Below the pieces are notes generated by a model. That model ran no database searches. It was not told the origin of the DNA and saw nothing but the letters and a program-made list of their open reading frames with translations. From Bilabrum cf. latius (Eukaryota; Bigyra: Bicosoecida; Bigyra; Bicosoecida), in NCBI GenBank assembly GCA_965178125.1, contig OZ237743.1, positions 806,001 to 870,000 of the forward strand: a stretch of 64,000 nucleotides of DNA, written 5' to 3'. Positions 47,701 through 60,571 of the stretch are shown piece by piece (the stretch's first letter is position 1; every line of letters begins with the position of its first letter). A program made the translations under genes and the position numbers.

Positions 47701-50700
47701 TCTGCAGGTTTTCAGGGGCATCCAGCTCGATCACACCGGCGGGGAACTCGGGAGCCTTGAGTATGCACCCGATGCTGGTTCCGTCGAACGCAACTGCGCT
47801 GGGGCCGGTGCGCTGACACATGCGCTTCGTGCTTCCAGTGGCATCGTACCCTGCATCACACTGCAGTTCGCAAGCCCGCCCCGGCGTGAGGTCGTAGCAC
47901 ACCCTGTCCTTACTGCCGCCGCAGCTGGGGTCTACGCGGCTCACCGAGAAATCGCGGAATGCGGCCGAGGGGATAGCTCCAGACACCCACATGCCGGCGG
48001 AACCGAACCTGTAGCGTGAATCCTTGGCGGTGCACACGACCCTGTCGTTGAAGCTGCCCATCAGCATGCCGTCCTCTGTGACCTCCAGCGACAGCATGAC
48101 CCAGCTGTTGGCAGACAGGCCGGTCAGAGAGGCCTCGCCCACGCCGCCAGCTCCACCTGCGCTTGATGGCACTGGGTCTGCGCTGGAGCAGAGCGTCTAG
48201 TTGCTCCACACCCCGTTGGTGACCGTGTAGATCGCTGCGGTGCCCATATCCGCACTCACCGCGAAAATGTAGTAGCCTTGCCCTCCGCCGCTGATGCGGC
48301 TAGCGACTCCAGCCAGCTCACCTGACGGTATCCGCACCCTAGCGCCAACAGTCACTGCATCTGTGGTAGCTTGCCACGGCGAATCCGCCACAAAAACAAG
48401 CTGGATCTCCTTGGCATCTCCGCAGTCGGATGCATCGTCAAAATTGAAGCTGAGCGCGTCATCCATAGCCGCGGTGACGCCCCACCGGAATCCATTGAAT
48501 ACAGGGTAGACGCTCAAGGCTGCAAACGGGCCATCACGTCCAGCCGACAGGCTCCGCCCCGTTCGACTGGCATCCGTTGCAAAGCTCATAGCGAAGAGAT
48601 CTCGCTTGCAGCCCTCACGAAGTGCAAAGTCGTCGTCTGCCGGCGTGTCTGGGGCGGGGTCCCACTCGCATGCTGGCTCGCACACCAGGGGCGCACCGGA
48701 CCAGAAACCGCCGCCTCCGCACTGCCGATTGTACGTGCCTGTCACCCGTACGAAGCCGCTGCTGCACTCGTGCCTGCAAACGTCCCCGTTGCCGGCCGAC
48801 GAGCACGTCCCGTTGATGTACGCTGCGTTGGTGGGCGGGCTCAGGTCCTCGCAGGAACCCACGCCGTAGCGGTCGCGTAAGAAGGCGTGCACCGAGCTCA
48901 GCTCAGCATCAGTGATGGCACCCTTGAATATCCCAGCCTCAAAGAAGTTGCCTCTCAGCCGGTCGTTGCCGAAGGAGGTCCACCCGAACCTGACTCTGTC
49001 CTTCTCGAACGAATCTGTGAACCCTGTGACGGTGGAGAGCCCGCCCCCAAGTGTTCCAACCGGCAGCGGCTCGCCGTCTTTGAAAGCATCAATCTACCAT
49101 TCCAGGCTATCGTAGTCGCCGTACACGGACGAAGAAGCCGGCCGGATGCGGATCGTGAAGATGGAGGGTTGCGTAAAGTCGGTGGATTGCAGCGTGTACA
49201 GCCCCGCCCTTCGCCTGAAAGTATGGCTTGAAACACCCACGCGGACTTGCCCGTCCAGGGATCGGATGCCCCACCCCACCCTAGTGTCTGTTACATAGCC
49301 AGCGCACAAGTAGCAGGCTGACCTGCCGTCGGCTGGCTACACCACCACGTATGCCGTCAGTCCAGACCAGCCGGGACTGACCATGGGGTGCTGCATCACT
49401 TCGGCGTAGTCGTTCACGTCATCGAAGAACAGAGAATCAATGGAGTTGCGCCAGGAGTTTCGCTCAATGGTCGGCCCGCTGAACACGTTGATGTTCCTGC
49501 GGACGGCGCTCTGGTCAAATAGATGGCTGTTCACGACGAGTTCGTCGGCAGGGCTAGCGTGCACGACTAGGCCTTGTGACACGGGCAGCTTACTAGAAGC
49601 GCACACCGTCTCGCCGAAAGGCTTGTATGCAGTCACTTGCATCCAATCAACTCGGAGACCATCGTTCCAATCCGTGCCAAACCCAAAAGCACCGGGCCCC
49701 AGGGGGTAGTTGTCTACAGCCGAGATCACCTCCACCCCGTCACGGTAGACCTTGATCGTGCGCCTGTCCCTCGCGAAATCGTACCGGCTCTCTACCTTCC
49801 ACACGTGCCAGGACCGCTACACGTACGTCTGACTGGTAGTTGCGGCTATGTCAGCGAGATCAGACGTGGATCCCCTCCGCCTCTTCCGGATGGCCACACA
49901 GCGGGTCTGCGCTCCCATCTGCACGTAGTAGAAATTGTTCTAATCTTCGAAGTTGAACAGAAGCATGATTCGGTCGTCGTCGTCGTTGCGGATTCGCGCT
50001 TCGAAGTCGTAGTCGGGCCAGAACTCCCTCCCCCACGGCTCGTAGGTCGCAGAGGCGGAAAAGGCGCGCGAGCGGCAGATGCTGGTCACGTCCGTCCCTG
50101 CGGTGCCAAAGTTTGACCCGCCTGTATTCCTAGTCTGTCTCAGCTCGCCAGAAGTTACTACCCAGTTGGCCACGCCACCATTGTCAGTTCTTGCCACCGG
50201 AGACCAGCCCCTCCTCTCAGCACCACTACTGAAGTCCTAGCGCATGACCACAGTGTCGTTGCACGGCTAGCAAGGGCCCCCGCAGTCGATGAAGCGCTCG
50301 TCACCATCGAGGACACCGTTCGAGCACGAAGCAGACCGCTCCCATACGTGCAAGTTATCGAACTGCAGGTCCGTGCAGGCAGCCGTCATGAGGCCGGGCG
50401 TGTAGCTGCCTGGGATGGCGTTATAATCGGTCACGTCCACGAGGAGAGTGGTGCCGGATAGGAGCTGCAACCTGACGGCCGTGGCGTTGATTCGGTCGAA
50501 GCGAAGGTTGTGCCTAAAACTCCCACCACTCGTAGAGTACATGGCAGGGCACGGACGGACCAGCCCGCCCTCGAACTCGACGTGGTTGCCGCCGTGCACC
50601 TTGAAGATTCCGCATGCGTTCTCCTGCTCCGAGAGCACGTGGCCGTAGAAGTTGTCCTTGTCCTGAAACCACGTCATTCCCATGGCATCGTCGTCAGTGG

Positions 50701-51240
50701 TGCGCGTATCGACCTGCTGCTCGGCTCCTTCGTAGTATGTCCCCATGTGGTCGGCGATTAGGGCGGTGCCGATCGAGTTGCCCCTGGTGAAGTGGCAGTT
50801 GCCGCTGCAGCCTGGTGTACTGGTGGCACCTGAGAATCGCGTCTGGTACCAGTTAGAATTCTGCGGTGGTATCCAGACTAAAAAAGGGACCGGCGCGGAT
50901 TGCCTGCCTGCTGGAGGCCGGAAAGCACGTGAGAAATTAGAGAAACTGCGGGTAAACCGAGTGTAGAAATCAGGCTCACCTCGGTGATGATGTTCCCAGA
51001 CATTGCCCATTCCGTGACACCGCTTGTCGAAGTGACATCCTCCTGGGTGTACTAACCTGCGACGAGAAGGAGCACCAAGGGAGAACGCGCGGGGCAGACT
51101 GGATGGGTGCGCGGCCAAACCTTCCGTGCAGGAAAGTGTGCGCTCTGGCATGCGCTCGGGCTGTCACTCACCCAAATTGTCGTGGCCCCGTGGAAAATAC
51201 ACGCCAAAATCATCCATTTGCCACGACTTGCGAATAGCAT
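38753..51240 (-). CDS. giant surface receptor: ConA/LamG-like, cadherin, TIG and multi-pass membrane regions
   Basis: About 4,082 residues. Exons (minus): 51240-51172, 51051-50980, 50860-38753. The third exon is a 12.1-kb open frame only if fifteen TAGs are sense (50267, 50237, 49940, 49817, 49337, 49094, 48197, 46823, 46700, 45977, 44630, 43424, 43418, 43160, 38765). After a signal peptide come ConA/LamG-like domains with a Cys motif (DGDERFIDCGGPC). Next are sushi-like Cys modules and cadherin-type repeats (about residues 1080-1375; IDSNDPP, VAQDPEDDELTYS). A long TIG/IPT array follows (about 1430-3250; GGFNITLTGTDFG, GGNLVIIDGNDFG). The end of the protein is a GCC2/GCC3-like Cys-rich segment, a multi-span membrane domain (about 3410-3860) and a cytoplasmic tail. 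The stop is TGA at 38753. The first two exons are predicted from splice signals and are less certain. Confidence 0.8.
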
Positions 51241-51741
51241 AGGACTGAACCGACAGCAAAGCCACGGACACCACCGTACGGGTTACAGATTGGAACCTCA
51301 TTCAATCTGTTACCTACGATACTGGAAGCAATCAACCGTAATTATATCATACACATCTGTTTATTCGATGCAAGCATCCTATATGTAAGTCAGTGCACGA
51401 AAATCGCAGCTGTGACTGGCGACTGTGCTCGACACACAAAGTGCATCTCATGAATTTCGGATTTAGGCACCAGCAAAGCGTACTCTCGGAATACAGGACA
51501 ATGTGGCAAGAAAAATATAAATTACGATGGTACTCCACCTTACGTTTCACCAAATTTACAAGAAAACGGCTACTGTAGCACGCGGTGACGCTCCGTTGTC
51601 GGCTGCGCTTGCGCACGTTTTAACTGCAACTGCTGGTTGCAACCGCTGCGACCAACGATGATACTTAAAGGTCGCAGCGAAAGCCGGCTACTTTGAGGTG
51701 AAATCTGTCTTTCTTCGAGCTCGCGGCAATATTTTCAAACT
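51241..51741. other. divergent intergenic region
   Basis: About 500 bases between the start of the giant receptor (minus) and the kinase (plus). It is more AT-rich than its surroundings, with several AT-only runs such as AAAAATATAAATTA near 51510. It probably holds both promoters. No coding frame is convincing. Confidence 0.45.
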
Positions 51742-54321
51742 ATGAAGAGATATAGATTGCTGAGCAAGAAAGGTATGATGCGTTTCCATCCACGAACTGG
51801 CAGTATTCGTGAATTCTTGGTATATCCGTTTCGCTGCGTTCTGTGTGACTGAGATCTAACTCTTGCAGGCGAAGGCACATTCAGCGAGGTCTTAAAGGCC
51901 CAGAGTATCAAAACCGGACGATATGGTGAGCGAGACTTGCTTTGGGTCTCGATTTAAGTAGCGCTCACTGCATCACGCGCCCAACGATTGCCTTGCGACT
52001 GTTTTGTCCCCCCGCAGTTGCTGTAAAATGCATGAAGGCAAAATTCACGTCCTTAGAATAGGTCAACAACCTGCGAGAAATTTAGGCCCTCAGAAGGCTT
52101 TCTCCGCATCCAAACGTCGGTAAGACTTGACAATCATAGTTGAATCTGAATGCAACGAGCTTGCTGCCTTTCAATCTGAACAATAGGACTCATCATACTC
52201 CTTAAATTTGCAGTTGGGTTAATCGAAGTGCTGTTTGATAAGACGGGCGGGCGGCTTGCGCTGGTTTTCGAGCTCATGTCTCTGAATTTGTACGAGCTGA
52301 TTCGGGGCCGACGGCGCCACCTCGCAAGCGGTCTCGTGAAAGTGTACATGTTCCAGACCCTGCGGGCCCTCGCTCATATGCATGAAAAAGGCGTCATGCA
52401 CCGCGACATCAAGCCGGAGAACGTCCTCGTAGAGTCGAGCTACGACGTGTACAGCGGGCTGAAGCTGGCAGATTTCGGCAGCTGCAGGGGCATCTACTCC
52501 CGGCAGCCGTACACCGAATACATATCCACGCGATGGTACCGTGCCCCCGAGTGCCTCCTGACGGACGGCTACTATGGACGGGAAATGGACGTGTGGGGCG
52601 TGGGCTCAGTGTTCTACGAGCTCTGCGCCCTGAGGCCCCTGTTCCCAGGTGAGAACGAGAAGGACATGGTCAGGAGGATCCATGAGGTGCTGGGCACTCC
52701 AACCGACAAGACCCTTCAGTTCCTAAAGAGGCACGCCTCGAGGCACATGGACCTAAACTTTGCCCCGGTGAGGGGGAAAGGCCTCGCCAGCATGATCCCG
52801 GGGCACGTCCCCGTGCAGATGGTGGACCTTCTTCTCAAGATGCTCCAGTATGACCCACGCCGGAGGATCACTGCCAAGGAGGCGCTCATGCATCCATACT
52901 TCGCGGACCTGAGGCGCACGGAGGTGCCAGCGGAGCTGAAGAGCAAGTATCCACAGGCCTTTGATTCGCCGGAGGTGCAGCCCGCGAGCGCGCAGAGCAG
53001 CAAGCGGGGGACCAGCGGCAAGAAGGCCAGCGGCGGGGGGAGCAAGTCGGGCGCTGCGGCCTCCAGCACTGCCACAGTGGAGGGCAAGGAAAGCGAGTCG
53101 AGCAAAAAGCGCGGCGCCGATCCCAGCAGCGGAACCAAACACCATAGCCACACGTCCTCTACGACCTCTAGCGGCTCCGGCACGGGGTCTACCCACCACG
53201 GATCCACGACGGCGCAGAAATAGAAGCTCGAGGAGCAGGCCAGGCGACGTGCCAAGGCGGCTTCGGACAAGCTTGCCAGAGATCTCGCGCGTGCAGAAGC
53301 AGCGAAAGCCGCCAAGGCAGCGAAGGAAGCGGACGAAGCCGTGGCCGCAGTGGCCGCCGCGGTCAAGCCGAAGCACTCGTCACACGTATTGGAAGAAGAG
53401 GGAGTCGATTCCGGGTCCCCGAACGACCGGAAGAAGCGCTCGAAGCGCCTGTACGACGGCAAAGGGACAGTCCAGCCCCAGACCCTCAAGTCAACTGGGC
53501 AGACCTCTCTGTTTGCAGCGGCGCGGGCCAGGCGCGGCTCCGTGGGGGACGCTGACGAGGTCGTGGACGAGGTGAACGATGGAGGGGGGAGGCAGGGCTC
53601 AGACAAGCATGGCGGTGGAGGGCACGGTGCATCGCACGGTGGTGCGACCCACGGGCAGCAGTTCGGAAGGTCGCACCACCACCAGTCAGCCGCTCGCATG
53701 GGAGCTGTGGGTGGCCAGCAGCCCGCCGTCACGCGAAGGCCCAGGGGTCTGCGACGAAGGTTCGGCCCGGGTTCGTCGGGAGCTGGCGGGACGGGGACTT
53801 CAGTGGGAGGGGCGGGTGGCGGCGTGACGGGCGCGAGCGTGGCGCTGTCGCCGTCCACTACCCGCACTGTGGCCGGCGGCTCCTCGCTGAGGCACGGGGC
53901 CCACGGTGCTGGGCAGCTGTCCAGCTCCACGTCGAGGATAGCCCAGGGGGCTCGTCCCCTGTATGGGGTGGGTGCCACGGGGGCGGCACCCGGGGCCTCC
54001 GGTACGGCAGGCATGTCGGTGATGGGGTCTGGCGGTGCCGGGGGAGGCGCGAGCTCGGGTCTGAGGTCAGGGGCAGGCGCAGCGCGGCGCGCGGTGGGTA
54101 GGCCTTATCTCGGCGGTGGGGCTGGAGGCGGGGTGAGCGGATATGGTGGAGGCTCTACCGCTGCCAGGAGAGCCGCGAGGTATGGCGGCGGGGGTGCGGT
54201 GAGTGCGGCGAGGCGCAGGCAGGGGGGTGTCACCGGCGGCGGCTACGGGGCATCTTCCGGTGGTGGTTTCTCGTACGGGGGTGCTGGCAGGGCCGCTGGG
54301 GCGGGCTGGAGAAGGCGATGA
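51742..54321 (+). CDS. MOK/MAK-family serine/threonine kinase with long Gly-rich tail
   Basis: Exons 51742-51772, 51869-51925, 52018-52119 and 52214-54321 give about 765 residues, ending at TGA 54319. The kinase domain closely follows mammalian MOK (RAGE): GEGTFSEVLKAQS (P-loop), VAVKCMK (catalytic Lys), VFELMSLNLYELIRGRR, HRDIKPENVL, DFGSC, the TEY activation-loop motif in YTEYISTRWYRAPECLL, and the C-lobe. MOK-group kinases are linked to cilia in other eukaryotes. The C-terminal 350 residues are low-complexity: a Lys/Ala helix (KLEEQARRRAKAASDKL) and then Gly/Ser/Ala-rich repeats. TAGs lie at 52059, 52083 and 53221. The kinase core before 53221 has no TAG beyond the two that match conserved Gln positions. 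Confidence 0.9.
52059..52085 (+). other. two sense TAG codons at conserved Gln positions of MOK kinases
   Basis: The exon reads SLE-TAG-VNNLREI-TAG-ALRRLSPHPN. Mammalian MOK, as I recall it, has SIEQVNNLREIQALRRLNPHPN. Both TAGs (52059-52061, 52083-52085) fall on Gln with no gaps, and the surrounding residues are nearly identical. Confidence 0.9.
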
Positions 54322-54616
54322 TGGCATCTGAGCCTTCTTGTTGGAGTGAAAGAATATTACTATGCTGCGATTAGTGCGATCAACAGGGTCAAGCTCGAAA
54401 CTCGTGCGCGACCAAGCCACGAATGTAGCGTGTTAAATTGTGCTTAGTTGGGATCGTTGGGTCCCTCAAGCGCAATACAGCTGCGAATACTCGAGCGATT
54501 CAACTCTTGATCAACAGGACAGTCTAAATATAATGGCTCGCCACTAGTAGGGCCCAGCTATTGCGCCTGGGGGTCCCCCTAGGAACGGAATGCGGCAGGC
54601 CTCTTCGGTTAGCTCA

Positions 54617-57600
54617 ATGCAACGAAGTTCATCCTTCTTTGGTGCGGATAGTACGTACAAGCCAGACTGTGGCACGGAATCGTACTAGTATTTGAGCACA
54701 GAGCGTGTAAGTGGTTCCAAGCTGCCCGAACACAAGCAATGTAGCACTACGGCCGACCAAATTGAACGAAACCGCAAAAGGTGTGTTGTTCTGCAATTCG
54801 CAGGCCAAGGAATACGTGGACAGGACGCACCCGCGCGTGCAGGCTAGTTTCAATTTAGATGGAACGGTACGGTCTTACGAGTATTGGGAGTTTTGCGGCG
54901 TAAGTGCGGTTGCTATGTGACAGTGCGTTGACTGGAGCTGGAGCCGGTGCTCTCGCTAGCCGCGTCGCCCTCCTTCATTTGCTCCTCTCTATTCGTATTG
55001 CAGACTGCTACTGGGCGCCATTCATGTTGCGGTGAGTTATTGTCGCGGTAAACAGCGGGAATCACCAAAGCAAGCCTGCGATCGTGACCTGCCTGCCAAG
55101 TGGAAACTGCCAAGGCTCTTGACCAGATATACCAGCGTGCCACTTGTGCCGGCATGTGGCTTGACATCGTAAACATTTGCATTGGACTGAAATGCTCCTG
55201 TTTGCCTTGCGCTTTCTCCGCAGGCTGTAACACACCCTCCGACTGGAGCGAGGTAAGGAGACGATGTAGCCGTTCGTTTCGTCGCTTTGCAGCTTATACT
55301 TTGATATGGGCAAGCTTAGGATCAAATAATGACGATTAACACTTTCGATCGCAGTTCGGTAGCGGACTCGTGATGTATTTCAAGGGTCTCAAGGCAGTCT
55401 CGACACTGCTATTCGTGATGTCCTTGCTCAGTCTCCCCGCCCTGGTTGTGTACTACAATGGAGGGGCGCTGAACGAGCAGATCGTGTCTGAAGCAGAACG
55501 TCTTGCGCTCATCACGCTCGGCAACATCGGCGAGGGATCGACCGTGTGCACCTCGGCGCTGGAGGGGGAGAGGCTTGGCATCGCGTGCCCAGCGGGGGCC
55601 AGGATCGGCTCCATTGAGGCCTACTACGGGAATCCACAAGGGTGAGATATTAATAATAGGGCACATGGGTGCCCCGTGCATTGCTTGGGGTCCGGCACGC
55701 CTCCGGATTGAGCCACCCAGGTATCGTCCCCACCGACCTCAACCCCGAACTTGCATCACTCCGCCTAATGCCTTCCCCCTCGCAGCCAGTGCCTGTGCCC
55801 CGCGGCCCGGACTCCCGACCCCGACTGTCCAGGTAGCGTAGACGGAGACCTGTGCGAGCCTTCGAGCAACCCCGACGATGCCTACTGCCACCTGGACCAA
55901 GAGAGGGAGGTGAACCTTCCCTCGGGTTCGAAATTCGACGCAGGGCCGTGCTGTGCCGCAGAGCTAGACAGCGGGAGCCCCGTGTTCCCTGACCTCGATG
56001 TAGCGGTGGATCCGGAGTGCAATTCCCTTACGGCTCAGCGGATCGTGAGGGGCAGGTGCATCGGACAGGGCGTGTGCAACATCACCGTATCGGGGAGCGC
56101 GCTGCAGGCGTGGGTCAGCGACGAGGGCTACGGTACCGAGTGTGACCCCGACTTTGACCGCAGCAGGACTAACAGAGACGGCGTCAAGCAGTGCTTTCAG
56201 TCCTTTGATGGAGCAGCAGAGGGTGTAGCGGAGCCCCTGCAGAACTGCCCCGCTCGTGTCAGCAATCCCGCCTCTGACAATAGCGGGGCCGGCCGCAAAC
56301 GCCTCCTCGTTGTCGCCGTGTGCTACCAGACGGAAGTGGACCTTGGCAATGGCACGGTTTGGACCAAGGAGGAAGTGGCCGTGTATGTGGCCCTGTTTGA
56401 CGTCGTGTCGACAGTCATCTTTATTTTCTTTGCTTGCTGGCTGGAGAACGCCGAGCACACCGAGGAGAAGCACATCAAGTACAGCGCCAACAAGCGCTTC
56501 GGCGTGGCGGACTACACCGTGTACCTTCCCAGCCTCCCCGACCACGACTCAATCTCCCAGCTGGAGCGCGACATCCGCAGCAAGTTCGAGCACGTCCTCT
56601 CCGACGAGAACTTCAGGGTGCGCCGGCCGCTGCAGGGCGACCCCCAGAACCCCGAGGCGCCCTCAGGCGTCCGGGTGGCAGACATCAACTTCGGCACCAC
56701 AGAGTCCGGCATGCTCGATCTGTTCCTCCAGCGCGGGTCCATCCTCAACGAGCTGGACCGGGCCATCCGCAGGAGGCACATCGCAAGCATGGAGCTGGCT
56801 GACTTCCGGGGGACCGCAAGGCCGACCGTGCGCGAGAACATGGAGCAAGCAGGCAAGATGTCTTCGAACGAGGTGGCGTGCTGCAGCCGGTACATGGGCT
56901 GCTGTCCCTACGACGACGACGCTCTCCGGTTGATCGACGAGGAAATCCGCAAGATCAAGGACAAGATCAAGGACAAGGACGACGAGATCGATCAGGCCAT
57001 CGGCATGCGGCAGATGGGCGGCGAGATCATGGCAACGTGCGCCTACGTGACGTTTGAAGAGGAGGAGGGCAAGGACAGGGCGCTGGCGACGTACCCTCCC
57101 ACCTTCTGCATGTGGCTATGCCAGCCCAACTCGATGCGGATCAACGGATACCGTGTCTCGGTCGAAAACGCGCCGCAGCCGTCTGACGTGATTTGGGAGA
57201 ACCTGGGGGTGCCTACCATCGAGCGTTTCTGCAGGCAGGTGTTCACCACGACCGTCACGTTTGCTGCCCTTGCCCTTTCCGGTATCGTGCTGTTCCTGGT
57301 CGAGGATCAGAAGCGCCAGGCTCTCCGCACCTACGTCTCGACCGACTGCTCCCTTGTGGAGGACGTCGGCAACAGGGACCTGGTCGTGCAAGACACGTTC
57401 TGGAGAGATTTCAACCAGACCACCGGCAACACGGGCAGGCTGGAGTGCTACTGCCTGGACCGATTCGATATCAACGATCCTACAGCAGTCCTGGAGGAGA
57501 AGTTTGCGGTCCCTGATGGGAACAGTCTGACTGGTGGCACTGCCGAGCTCTGCCGGGACTGGGCCGACACCTACTTCACCGTGCAAGGCCTCGTGTACGG

Positions 57601-60571
57601 TGGCGCTCTGCTGGTCCTGTTCACAAACTTCCTGCTTCGTTTCCTCCTCCGCGGCCTCGTGAGCTTTGAGAGGCTTCGGTCGAGGACTGCTGAATTGGTC
57701 TCCGGTGCTCTCAAGCTCTTCGCGATTACGTTCCTGAATACTGCTGCGCTGGTGGTGCTCGTGAACGCGTCCATTGACACCGATTTCGTCTTCCTAAGGC
57801 AAGGTGAGCAACCTGAGTGCAATGGCTAGTGGGTTTTGATTTGGGCTTGCCTTGAAGTGCGAACCGTGTTTGCTCTAGTTGACCGTTCCTCCGGTTTTTC
57901 GCAGGCGAGCATGAGGATTTTGGTACTGACTGGTACCGCTCAGTGGGAGTCAGGTGAGCAGCGCTGGACGTCGTCTTCATCCGTTCATCCTTTGGTCTGT
58001 GCGGTACAACCCTCCATCGTATTATCTGCTAGTGTATTCCCCTAGAATACTCGGCATCGCAGTCTGACGATCACGATGATCCTCAATATCTTCGTCCCCC
58101 ATGCTACCCCTCTCGGCGACATGACCCTCATCAACATTGCCAGGTGCCGGGACAGGAGCTGCTCGTGCGACGAGCACCTCACTTCTACCTTGTCCCAAGC
58201 AGAACTCAACTAGCTGTGGATGGGCCCGCAGCTCCTCCTAGACGAGAGGTTTGCGCAGCTCTACTCCATCCTATTCGTCTGCTTGGCTTTCTCGACAGGC
58301 ATGCCTGGCCTGGTCCCCATTGCGTTCCTTACGTTCTTCCTGTGCTACTGGGTCGATAAGTCCCTCTTCGTGTGGGTGTACCAGACTCCTCCCAGCTACG
58401 ATAGCTCCCTGAGCCACTCGTTCACGAAGCTTCTGCCGCTGGCTGCCTTCCTGCATCTGATCATGGGCATCTGGATGCTGAGCAACCCGCTGATCCTCCC
58501 CGACAGCTAGGCCGTTCAGGACGCGTCGGCAGTCACCGCCACCGTATCGCAGGCATCCACCGTTGGTTCCGGGTCTGACACTGGCTCTACTTCGGAGGTG
58601 ATCAGTGGGGCTCTGGGAGACCTGGATGCCATCGGCTACGACGTGGCCGCCAGGCTATCGAGGTCTGCGGTAATCCCGCTGGTGATCATCCTGGTGCTCC
58701 TGGTCGCCTGGCTAGTCCTTCGCTACATCATCTACTCCAACCTGAAGCTGCTGCTCTCGTGCGTGTGCCCCTGTCTGTTCGAAGGCGACGAGTTCGACGA
58801 AGAGGACTATGGGTATGGCACGAAGGATGACACCGAGACGACCCGTATGCAGCTGCCCAACTACTGGATGGCCCTCCCCACCGAGGTGCTGCAGGAAGTG
58901 CACCACGGGCTGCGCGTGCCCAAGAGTGCCGAGGCCAGGTCCAAGATGGAGAAGGCGTACCACAAGCGGCGCAAGCTCATTGAGCAGCGATCGCAGGCCC
59001 AGGTGCAGCTGCGCCAGGCGATCGAGCAGGAGCGCAAGCACCTTGAGGAGGCCAGGCTGCGGCACAGGCAGCAAGATCAGGCAGAGCAGGTCCGCGAGAT
59101 GACTGAGGCTCAGCTGGCAGAAGAGCGCCGCAAGCGCGAAGAAGAGGAGGAGAGGTCGAGGCAGCTTGAGGCCATGCAGGCCGCGCTGGCTGCTGCGCAG
59201 GAATCCGCCAAGGTCGCAGTCCGGACCGAGAGCACTTGGCAGGATGCCGCGAGGGAGGAGATCCGGCAGTCTATGCGGATGGGCAACCAGCCCGGTGGGG
59301 TGTCTTCGGCGGCCATGGCAGCAAGAGACGCTCCTAACTACGACCACCGCCCGCAGAGCGCGTCGGACAAGGCCCTTCAAGAGATCGACAATGACGACGG
59401 CGTGGTGCACATCCCCGATGAAGAGGACGGTTACGCAGCCGGTACTGCCGCTGATTCCGCCCTTGCTTCCCCCGCCAAGGTGCACGGGGATGGCGAGGGC
59501 GAGGGCAAGGAGGAGGACGGCGCCCTCGTGGCCGCTGGTGCAAATGCAGCGGGCGTCGCCACTGGCTCCATGACTGGAGAAGGCAGCGCCGCGACGTCCG
59601 GAATGCAGCGGACGGCAACATACCTGGTCCGGCAGCAGATCGGCTACACGACGGAGGAGGCCGCCGCGATGGCTATGGAAGCGGAGCGTGCTGCTGAGGA
59701 GCAGCGTCAGCGAGCGTTCCAGCTGATCCAGTCGTACGGCTTGGACATGGACGACAAGGAGCTGAGCGGCGACTTCAAAAAGTTCACGGAGAGCATCATG
59801 AGCGGACTGCACTCGTTCGACCTGCACGACTCCATCGCTTACAGTCGGATCCTTGGATTTTCGGCCAATGTGCCGGTGCACTACAAGCGGAGGCTGGCGC
59901 TCGAGGCCACGGACGCCAGGCAGAAGCGCGCTGCTTCTTTTGCGGGCAACGGGCTGGCCAGTCCCGCCCAGGCAGATGTGGTCGGCATGACACCTGGATA
60001 CGGGATGGCCTTCAACCAGAGGATGGTACATGGCCCAGCAATCCAGGTGATCGAGCCCGGGAATATCCAGAACCAGCAGCCTAGAGGGCAGGTCCCGATC
60101 CAGTCCAGTCAGGGACAGACTCCCCAGCGGCAGATGCCGCCGCAGGCCTGGGGCTCCAACTCCCAGATGCGAGAGCAGTCTATGCGCGAGACAGAAGCGG
60201 CCCTGCAGGAATCCAGGTACTTCCAAGACGATTCCAGCGCGCCCATGCCGCAGAGGTCCATGCTGCCGCCCATGCACGGCGCGTCCTACATGCACCAGCA
60301 GTCCAACGTTGCCACCCGCGCCGACGGAGCCTACTGGGCGCATCGCCCCGAAATCATGCAGGCTGCCCAGCAGTCGCCCCAGGGGTATCCGGTGATGCCA
60401 GGCGCTGGCCAGGCTGGAGGCCAGGGGATGGCCCCCCAGTTTGCCAGAATGCAGGCCCTGCAGCAAGCTGGCTTCATCGGCCAAGCCCGTGCGGGATTCG
60501 GGGCAGGCGGTGGAGCAGCGATGGATATGGTGGCACCTGAGGGAGCGCCTGGCAGCGTGCCGCAGGGGTGA
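54617..60571 (+). CDS. TMEM63/OSCA (DUF221)-type membrane channel with long C-terminal tail
   Basis: Eight exons: 54617-54706, 54804-54899, 55004-55031, 55224-55252, 55355-55641, 55786-57803, 57905-57953, 58063-60571. They give about 1,701 residues with a consistent phase at every junction. Family features are an N-terminal membrane region (GSGLVMYFKGLKAV), a cytoplasmic loop with paired charged helices (RKIKDKIKDKDDEIDQ), VIWENLGV before the pore spans, and RFAQLYSILFVCLAFSTGMP with KSLFVWVYQTPPSYDSSL. The family contains osmo- and mechanosensitive cation channels. TAGs at 54686, 58211 and 58508 are read through. The second lies in SQAELN-TAG-LWMGPQL, a conserved segment. A cytoplasmic tail of about 600 residues is unusual, with a coiled coil (QVQLRQAIEQERKHLEEARL) and Gln/Met/Pro-rich stretches. 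Exons 1-4 are small and predicted from splice sites. Confidence 0.8.

Noticed and set aside
52716-54014. 432-residue minus-strand frame
   Set aside because: Antisense shadow of the kinase C-lobe and Gly-rich tail; Pro/Ala-rich without motifs.
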